From the NCBI GenBank assembly GCA_023431285.1, contig JAEYXN010000190.1:1-12976 (forward strand): a stretch of DNA of 12,976 bases, read 5' to 3'. This document shows, piece by piece, positions 7,956-12,976 of the stretch. The first letter of the stretch is position 1. Every line of letters begins with the position of its first letter. Source of the stretch: Bacteroidota bacterium. GTDB lineage: Bacteria > Bacteroidota > Bacteroidia > Cytophagales > Cyclobacteriaceae. The notes beneath the pieces were generated by a model. The model was given only the letters and a program-made list of their open reading frames with translations, was not told the DNA's origin and ran no database searches. The position numbers and the translations under genes were made by a program.

Positions 7956-9590
7956 CTACGGGTTTATAGGAAGACTTGTAGCGGAGTAGTTTCCTAATTT
8001 TGGTAAAGGGACCTTAGCACCAAACTTCGCATTGATGGCTGAAACAAATGTTCTCGCCAGAAAAGCATATCCTCTGTTATTAGGGTGGATGCCTTCTTCA
8101 GAGTAGAATCCTGTTGGAGGAACAAAGTTCGGGGTAATACTCACTCCATCAACAACATGCAACGGAGCGCCGTGTAGTGTATTGAACGCCGCATGAATAT
8201 CAGCAAATGCCAGGTTATCGTTCGCGTCTACAACGGATTTGATATGCGCATTGTAAGCAGTGACGGCATCGTTAATCGCTGTGATCTCTGAAGGGATCAG
8301 TGCATATTCATCGCCAAGCGGAACAGCCACGCCCAGTGCGGAACCTGGATTTCCGGGATCGGCCAGCTTGCCTAACACAGATCCAGCAGAAAGTGGAATT
8401 TTGTCCGCTGATGTTGTCTGTCTTGCCATTGCATAAGGTGCCAGCCCTGCATACGGACCTGCCATGTAAGGGGAGAGATCAGTAAGCGTTTCGTCGTTAA
8501 TCAATATTGCGTTTGCACCGGCAACGTAAGTCAGCTTTCGTTTGTCAGCTTCTGCCTGTGTGATGATGGAATTCATAACCATCCCATCCAGGAATGCATT
8601 GTAGTTATTTGCAAGATTTGTTGTCAGATTTGTAGCTGTTGCCGCATCAAGTGGAATAGCATTGTACGGAACAAGATTAAAATGTGGCAACTTAAACACG
8701 TCAGGAATATTTCCCACAACTCCTTTCGCAGTTGGAACGGCTCCCACGATGTTGCCAATCGCGGTGCTGTAAAGCGCCTTGAAGCCCGGGTTCTCCATAC
8801 TGACAAAATCAACCGGAGTCAGTGGAGCTTTTGCAGAGTTTCCTCCATATACGGCGTGCAGAAGAACATCATCCATACCTAACCAGAAGAGGAAGAAGGT
8901 TCCATTGTTTCCGAGGGAGCCGATGAAGTCACCTAGCAAAGTCTTCGTACCCTGCCCTCCGTCTGAGGCAAACCTTGCATAGAAAGGACTGAATCTTGGA
9001 TCAGCGCCGGCCCCTGCCCAGTCACCTGTCTCTGTGATCAGGGCTTGTCCAAGAAGGATGGCAGGGACACTGAAATTATTTAACGCATTGCTTGCAGCTG
9101 AACCTGCCGATCCGGTATACATGAAGTTCGCGTTAGCAACAGGATTTGGAAGCGCTCCAACTGCGTCCGCGTTTGGCAGGGCTGGATATCGATAAGGCGC
9201 TGGAGCTGGTGGTGTGCCCTGCAGGAAATATCGTCCAAAGACCTGTGTGCCGTCGGGATTTGGAGAAGCAAAGATATTGTATCCATAAGTCGTGCGGATG
9301 TCGGGTTGGTTGAAGGTGTTCGGTCCTCCTACACATTCAAAACTGGTAGCAAGAATGCGTGGCAGAGAGTTATTCTGACCACTCGTGAAGAGCGCGCCTG
9401 ACTGGAACCCCGCAGAGAATGAAGTACCGATTGCCACAAACTTTGAAAAGTTCGCTGACCCTGCCGTAGCGTCTGCAGGACAGAACGGCGCTGGACCCTG
9501 TGGATCCGTAAGCTCGATGGTCTCCTGATCACAGGAATTGAAGGCCATGATGGCGGCCAGTGAAAACGCTATGTGTTTTATGTATTTCAT
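7956..9590 (-). CDS. SGNH/GDSL-hydrolase-like lipoprotein with altered active-site positions
   Basis: This 544-residue protein has a lipoprotein signal ending in FNSC (Cys20), so it is probably membrane-anchored. Block I is FVAIGTSFSAGF with the nucleophile Ser57, in the spot of the usual GDS motif. Block V is EEGIHPNNRGYAFLA with His502. Other key positions differ from the family: block II reads NFSVPAILL (Ala177 where Gly is expected), block III reads WLGMDDVL (Asp240 where the oxyanion-hole Asn is expected), and the DxxH acid is Glu499. It may therefore be a weak, altered or non-catalytic esterase; this is inference. It is longer than the usual 200-350 residue SGNH enzymes, with a long insert between blocks III and V. 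The gene begins 11 bases after the TonB receptor stop, so the two are one operon. The pairing suggests that the lipoprotein handles the receptor's ligand on the cell surface. Confidence 0.85.
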   Translation of the reverse strand: MKYIKHIAFSLAAIMAFNSCDQETIELTDPQGPAPFCPADATAGSANFSKFVAIGTSFSAGFQSGALFTSGQNNSLPRILATSFECVGGPNTFNQPDIRTTYGYNIFASPNPDGTQVFGRYFLQGTPPAPAPYRYPALPNADAVGALPNPVANANFMYTGSAGSAASNALNNFSVPAILLGQALITETGDWAGAGADPRFSPFYARFASDGGQGTKTLLGDFIGSLGNNGTFFLFWLGMDDVLLHAVYGGNSAKAPLTPVDFVSMENPGFKALYSTAIGNIVGAVPTAKGVVGNIPDVFKLPHFNLVPYNAIPLDAATATNLTTNLANNYNAFLDGMVMNSIITQAEADKRKLTYVAGANAILINDETLTDLSPYMAGPYAGLAPYAMARQTTSADKIPLSAGSVLGKLADPGNPGSALGVAVPLGDEYALIPSEITAINDAVTAYNAHIKSVVDANDNLAFADIHAAFNTLHGAPLHVVDGVSITPNFVPPTGFYSEEGIHPNNRGYAFLARTFVSAINAKFGAKVPLPKLGNYSATSLPINP

Positions 9591-9601
9591 AATGTCTATT
9601 C

Positions 9602-12325
9602 TTATTTGGTGAACGGTTGATCGAACGTGAGCGACAGCATGTATTGCTGTCCAACAAACGGTCCTCCGAAATTGGTGCGATAGTCTCCTCCAAAAAGGTT
9701 GGAAGCAGAAAGCTTCGCGATGGTTTTGATCGCTTCAAACTTGTAGCTGACCTGAGCGTCGATAACGCCAAACTCAGGAATCATTGCAACACCGAAATCT
9801 GACTGCCATTCAAACTCCTGCTGCCATCTGTAGTTGAGGTTGAAGCCGAAGTGTCTTTCTGAAGTGATCGTTCTGCTGATACCGACATTGAATTTGTTTT
9901 CAGGAGTATTGAAACCTGCGCGGAACTGGCTGTCCTCATCGCGGTTGTCTTCGAACGTTGCGTAGTTATAGTTTCCTGATAGTACAAGGTTCAGTGGCAG
10001 ATTGTAAGTCATCCCAACACCAATACCATATGAAGTTACTTCTTCAGGGAAGTTCACGTAAGGGGAGAATACGGTTCCGCGTGGAAGTGTTCTGCTCTGG
10101 TGCTGGGCATCATTAATGAGAACATAGTTATCGCCACCAATGAAATCCTTGTATCGGGTGTAATAACCCACGAGGTCAATAGAGAATGTCTGATTGTAAC
10201 CGCGATATCCAAGCTCCCACGACTTCAACTGCTCGGGCTTAACGTATGGGATATTGGCCACGACCAGATCACTTTCATTTCCGGAGGCCTGGTATTTGTC
10301 CCAGGATGTCTTCGTATAGGCTCCTCCGTTGTGAAGTCCATATCTCGCTGCGTTTGCTTCCACGCTTCCCAGGAGAATGTTGGTTCCAAGATCGAAGAAG
10401 ATGAACTGTGCTTGCGTGTCAGGGTTTCTGAAACCAGTCTGGAAAGATGCCCTGAGGTTATGATTGCTCTGCGGTGATTCTTTGAGTGTATACAGAGCGG
10501 AAATACGTGGCGTGAATTGTCCCTTGAAGTTTTCGTTCTTATCGTAACGGATGGATCCGGTAAGGTTCAATTTTTCCGCTAGTGTTTTTGAAAGCTGAGT
10601 GTACAATCCGTATTCGTTGATCTTGATCCGCTCTGCTTCACCACCTCCCGGTGCTTCGTTGAAAATTGTAGCGTCGGAGAAGAGGTTATACTGTCTGATG
10701 TTACCTCCGACCTGTACTTTGATGATGTCTTCGATAGCACTGATGTTATAGTTGAATTGTCCGTGATAGAGACGCGACTCGTCAATGAACTTTGCTCCCG
10801 GAGGGGTACGCTGGAAGTAATTATTTCGCACCTGATTGAGAAGTGTATTGTATCCGGCAGATCCAAGAGCAGGGCGTTCACGATCTGCAAAGCTTCGCGC
10901 CGCGGCGTGATTTCCCCCTGGAATTCCCTGGTCAATAAAATATCCCTGCATCGCGAGTGTGTATTCCTGAGCCCATTGCGGCGAAGGTTTAATGGCTTCG
11001 TTCAGGTAACTTCCCAATGCACCAATGTTATAGCTGTCACCCGCGTTCGTTGCCGTGACATACGCCCTCACCAGAAGATCCTTTGAACGAATATCCAGCT
11101 TATAGAAGTTTTGCTTAAAGTCGCGAAGCGCGTACTTCTGCGATCCCTGATAGATAGAGCTTCCTGATCCTGCGCGATAGTTTGCAGCAATCTCAAGTTT
11201 CTCAGTAGGTCTGTAGTGTAATGCAAGATCCCACTTGCGACTGGTAGCGTCATAGTTGTCTACGATGTCTGACTCTTTCCAGCCCGTTCTATGAATGTTT
11301 CCAACTGTAGGAAGTGGAACAGGGAGTGTAATCTCATCACCATAAAGGTTGATTCCGTTGAAGTCTTTTGCAGAGCTGAGATCTTCAGTAGACTGAGGCC
11401 GATCGCGATCTGTCTTGTAGTCGTTTCCAACCCAGTCGTGTGCATCGAAGATGGAGAAGTTTGCTTTTGCTGCGAGCTTCTCACTGAACTTATGAGCGAC
11501 GCGGATTCCATAGTTGAAAATTGGATAACCGTTCTTGAAAGCAGGATCGTTCCGCATTGCTTCGGAAGTAGAGTATCCGGCTTTCGCCATAACGGTCACG
11601 CCAGGAGAGTCAAATGGGTTTTTGCTGTTCATCAAAAGTATTCCATTGAAAGCGTTCGGTCCCCAGATCGCCGATGCTGATCCTGGTTGTAGCTCCATGC
11701 TCTCGAGGTCAATCTCACTGATCCCGACGATGTTTCCTGTTGGGAAGTTCAGGAGAGGAGCGGAGATATCCATTCCGTCTACCAATTGCACGAAACGTGT
11801 GTTGGCTACGGTAGCAAAACCGCGTGTGTTGATCTGAGGAAAGTTCATTGAGCTGTAAGTCATTTGAACTCCTTTGATATGAGCCAAACCTTCAAAGACT
11901 TCGGCTGCCGGTACTGTCTGCAGTTGGAGAGTACCGATACGTTCCACAGTAACGGGTGCGACATGCGCACCTTCGGCATTCAAACCTGTCACAGTGAGTT
12001 CAGCCAGTTGCGTCGAGGATGCGGCCATGCGAATCGTGACGTTGCTTACATTCGCGCTTGTCACGCTGACGTTCTGATCGCCATAACCCACAAACGAAGC
12101 TTTGATGGTAAGTGGCAGCGCCCGGGAAGTCTGAAAGGAAAAATTCCCGCTTGCGTCAGAGATAGTGCCTTCGCTGGTTTCATTAACAACGATGTTCACG
12201 CCGGGCAAACCGTCACCATTCTCGTCGGTTACTTTCCCTGAAATGGTGGTTTGGGCCTGGGCAAAGAGCGGTGTGAGCATGAAAAGTAGCATCACCACCC
12301 ACAAGCTCCTGTAGAAGTTCTTCAT
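9602..12325 (-). CDS. TonB-dependent outer-membrane receptor with carboxypeptidase-D regulatory-like domain
   Basis: The 907-residue protein begins with a Sec signal peptide (cleavage near AQA-QT, residue 24-25). A CarboxypepD_reg-like domain follows at about 26-105 (TISGKVTDENGDGLPGVNIVV, then DASGNFSF). A TonB-box-like stretch LAELTVTG lies at 108-114. The plug covers about 125-235, with INTRGF, LVDGMD and PGSASAIWGPNAFNGIL as typical plug motifs. The rest is a 22-strand-type beta barrel ending in QQYMLSLTF plus a short tail, where the last strand carries the assembly signal. It should import a large or scarce ligand using energy from TonB/ExbB/ExbD. No SusD-like gene accompanies it, so a classic SusCD glycan system is unlikely; the partner here is the SGNH-type lipoprotein downstream. 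The start at 12325 fits the signal peptide. The ligand is unknown. Confidence 0.95.
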   Translation of the reverse strand: MKNFYRSLWVVMLLFMLTPLFAQAQTTISGKVTDENGDGLPGVNIVVNETSEGTISDASGNFSFQTSRALPLTIKASFVGYGDQNVSVTSANVSNVTIRMAASSTQLAELTVTGLNAEGAHVAPVTVERIGTLQLQTVPAAEVFEGLAHIKGVQMTYSSMNFPQINTRGFATVANTRFVQLVDGMDISAPLLNFPTGNIVGISEIDLESMELQPGSASAIWGPNAFNGILLMNSKNPFDSPGVTVMAKAGYSTSEAMRNDPAFKNGYPIFNYGIRVAHKFSEKLAAKANFSIFDAHDWVGNDYKTDRDRPQSTEDLSSAKDFNGINLYGDEITLPVPLPTVGNIHRTGWKESDIVDNYDATSRKWDLALHYRPTEKLEIAANYRAGSGSSIYQGSQKYALRDFKQNFYKLDIRSKDLLVRAYVTATNAGDSYNIGALGSYLNEAIKPSPQWAQEYTLAMQGYFIDQGIPGGNHAAARSFADRERPALGSAGYNTLLNQVRNNYFQRTPPGAKFIDESRLYHGQFNYNISAIEDIIKVQVGGNIRQYNLFSDATIFNEAPGGGEAERIKINEYGLYTQLSKTLAEKLNLTGSIRYDKNENFKGQFTPRISALYTLKESPQSNHNLRASFQTGFRNPDTQAQFIFFDLGTNILLGSVEANAARYGLHNGGAYTKTSWDKYQASGNESDLVVANIPYVKPEQLKSWELGYRGYNQTFSIDLVGYYTRYKDFIGGDNYVLINDAQHQSRTLPRGTVFSPYVNFPEEVTSYGIGVGMTYNLPLNLVLSGNYNYATFEDNRDEDSQFRAGFNTPENKFNVGISRTITSERHFGFNLNYRWQQEFEWQSDFGVAMIPEFGVIDAQVSYKFEAIKTIAKLSASNLFGGDYRTNFGGPFVGQQYMLSLTFDQPFTK

Positions 12326-12424
12326 AAGGTGAAGTTAGTTTTGGTTAATAAGTTTTCAGAGAACACCGAAATGTTATGCATACCGAGTATTCGTAATTGA
12401 AAAGTACAAAATTTATCGAATAAA

Positions 12425-12434
12425 CAAACGTTTG
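12425..12434. repeat. 10-base palindrome CAAACGTTTG upstream of the TonB receptor
   Basis: CAAACGTTTG is its own reverse complement and lies about 100 bases upstream of the receptor start, a plausible operator position. Palindromes of this length occur by chance several times in a window this size, so the role is speculative. Confidence 0.3.
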
Positions 12435-12516
12435 AAGGGGCTGAAAAGTAGCTTTCTAAAGATTCTGGACACAATTGGGGAACTTCTCCGCAGCTATGCA
12501 CAATGACCGGAAGCCC

Positions 12517-12528
12517 TATGTATACATA
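12517..12528. repeat. 12-base palindrome TATGTATACATA
   Basis: A perfect 12-base palindrome about 190 bases upstream of the receptor start. It could be a dimer binding site, but a few such palindromes are expected by chance in 13 kb. Confidence 0.3.
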
Positions 12529-12625
12529 ACAGGTGTGAGGGAGGCCAAGGATAAAAGGGTAGATTGGGTGTCTAAACAGATATAAACTAATGTAGATGGA
12601 TGCTGTCCGCCTTGTCAGTTTGGTG

Positions 12626-12655
12626 ATGCAACTTAGGTTGCGCAACGAGTTGCAT
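12626..12655. repeat. Nested inverted repeat built from four GCAAC/GTTGC units
   Basis: The outer arms ATGCAACT (12626-12633) and AGTTGCAT (12648-12655) enclose the perfect palindrome GTTGCGCAAC (12637-12646). The order is GCAAC, GTTGC, GCAAC, GTTGC within 30 bases, almost centred on one axis. The 9-mer GCAACTTAG occurs here at 12628 and again at 12722-12730. It could be a regulator site or an RNA hairpin; which is not known. Confidence 0.5.
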
Positions 12656-12690
12656 ATAGAAAAATTTTAAGCTAGGAAGAACGAAGGATC

Positions 12691-12709
12691 CGTATAGGTT
12701 TCGTATAGG
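12691..12709. repeat. Direct repeat CGTATAGG, 11-base period
   Basis: CGTATAGG occurs at 12691-12698 and 12702-12709 with TTT between, one helical turn apart. Spaced short direct repeats are the general form of response-regulator sites, but no link to a regulator is shown. Confidence 0.4.
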
Positions 12710-12746
12710 GAGACTGGACACGCAACTTAGCTGTGTTGGCTCTAAT

Positions 12747-12767
12747 GCCCAACGCCCAACACCCAAT
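12747..12767. repeat. Three tandem heptamers related to GCCCAAC
   Basis: GCCCAAC, GCCCAAC and ACCCAAT follow one another directly. This is a small low-complexity tract in non-coding DNA with no assigned role. Confidence 0.45.
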
Positions 12768-12876
12768 GTCCGAATATCCTTCGTGCGTTCCTGGACCGGC
12801 TGCGTGGCAGACGTGCTGAGCGGTTGACATTATTCCCCTGTTCCTTAATCGGCTGCCGGCCCGGCTGACCCGCCCG

Positions 12877-12976
12877 CTATTGATCCTTTTTCTCACTCAA
12901 GTGCTTCACAAGGCGTTCACACAACGCATTAATTTCCGCCGCCATAAATTCGTCGCCAGTAGACGTAAGTATACTC
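12877..12976 (-). CDS. C-terminal end of an unidentified protein, rest outside window
   Basis: On the minus strand one frame is open from the right edge to a TAG at 12877-12879. It encodes about 32 residues, including DEFMAAEINALCERLVKHLS and ending in EKKDQ. The composition (an amphipathic helix with a charged end) looks like a real protein terminus. An internal ATG at 12946-12944 could instead start a 22-residue peptide, which seems less likely. It is too short to name. It lies on the same strand as the TonB receptor, but 551 bases separate them, so it is probably a separate transcript. Confidence 0.5.
   Translation of the reverse strand, partial: SILTSTGDEFMAAEINALCERLVKHLSEKKDQ

Larger units (their letters stand above)
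12326..12876. other. 551-base gene-free leader with short palindromes and repeats
   Basis: I see no convincing gene here. The stretch nearest the receptor gene is AT-rich and should hold its promoter, but no good TTG/TAnnTTTG pair stands out on the minus strand. I saw no conserved motif of a cobalamin or TPP riboswitch. The part from about 12780 to 12870 is noticeably GC-rich. Short repeats are listed separately. A 29-codon plus-strand frame (12496-12585) is discussed among the findings. Confidence 0.6.

Noticed and set aside
10100..10477. 125-residue plus-strand frame inside the TonB receptor gene
   Set aside because: Antisense shadow of the receptor barrel; other frames of this kind across 9600-12300 were rejected for the same reason.
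9602..12325. SusC member of a glycan-utilisation locus
   Set aside because: There is no SusD-like gene, glycoside hydrolase or hybrid regulator nearby, so only a general TonB receptor call is supported.
12322..12645. 107-residue minus-strand frame upstream of the TonB receptor
   Set aside because: It runs through the receptor start and its AT-rich leader, has no family-like motifs, and its composition (many Cys, Ile, Tyr) looks random.
12855..12865. GCCGG-C-CCGGC as a terminator for the partial right-edge gene
   Set aside because: The arms leave only a one-base loop and no T-tract follows on the minus strand.
12326..12876. Riboswitch controlling the TonB receptor (cobalamin or TPP)
   Set aside because: None of the conserved boxes was seen on the minus strand by eye. 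A covariance-model search would settle it.
12672..12896. 74-residue minus-strand frame near the right edge
   Set aside because: It overlaps the more convincing partial gene end at 12877-12976 in another frame and has a random, Arg-rich composition.

Overview
The window looks like chromosomal DNA from a member of the Bacteroidota, most likely Cytophagales-like. The grounds are a LytS-type kinase plus LytTR regulator, a carboxypeptidase-D-regulatory-domain TonB receptor followed by a lipoprotein gene, start sites without clear Shine-Dalgarno sequences, and one promoter-like TTG/TAnnTTT pair. The genus assignment is inference; no rRNA or other marker is present. No transposase, integrase, CRISPR array, tRNA or rRNA was seen.

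Left part (1-2908): a tandem pair of LytS-family sensor kinase genes followed by a LytTR response regulator, in one tightly packed operon. The first kinase, cut by the left edge, has lost the phospho-acceptor His, the N-box Asn and the G-box glycines. The second has all of them. The pair therefore looks like a pseudokinase next to an active kinase. A stand-alone receiver-domain gene runs towards the operon from the other side, with only three bases between the two stop codons.

Middle part (3051-7943): a helical lipoprotein of unknown function ends in a strong terminator. It is followed by a 1017-residue ABC half-transporter of ABCG type with an N-terminal TerB-like region, a possible degenerate FHA-like region, and an unusually large insert before the last membrane segment. 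Eleven bases later comes an ElyC/YdcF-like DUF218 membrane protein. A hairpin with an A-tract on one side and a T-tract on the other closes both this operon and the convergent one.

Right part (7956-12325, minus strand): a two-gene operon with a TonB-dependent outer-membrane receptor first and an SGNH/GDSL-type lipoprotein second. The lipoprotein keeps the block I Ser and the block V His but appears to have substitutions at the oxyanion-hole positions. No SusD homologue is present. Upstream lies about 550 bases without a convincing gene but with several short palindromes and direct repeats. The 3' end of another minus-strand gene is at the right edge.

The most interesting signals are the kinase/pseudokinase pair, the TerB/FHA-like/ABCG fusion with its large insert, the SGNH protein with a rewritten active site, and the repeat-rich leader at 12420-12770. 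No clearly new multi-gene system can be claimed from sequence alone.
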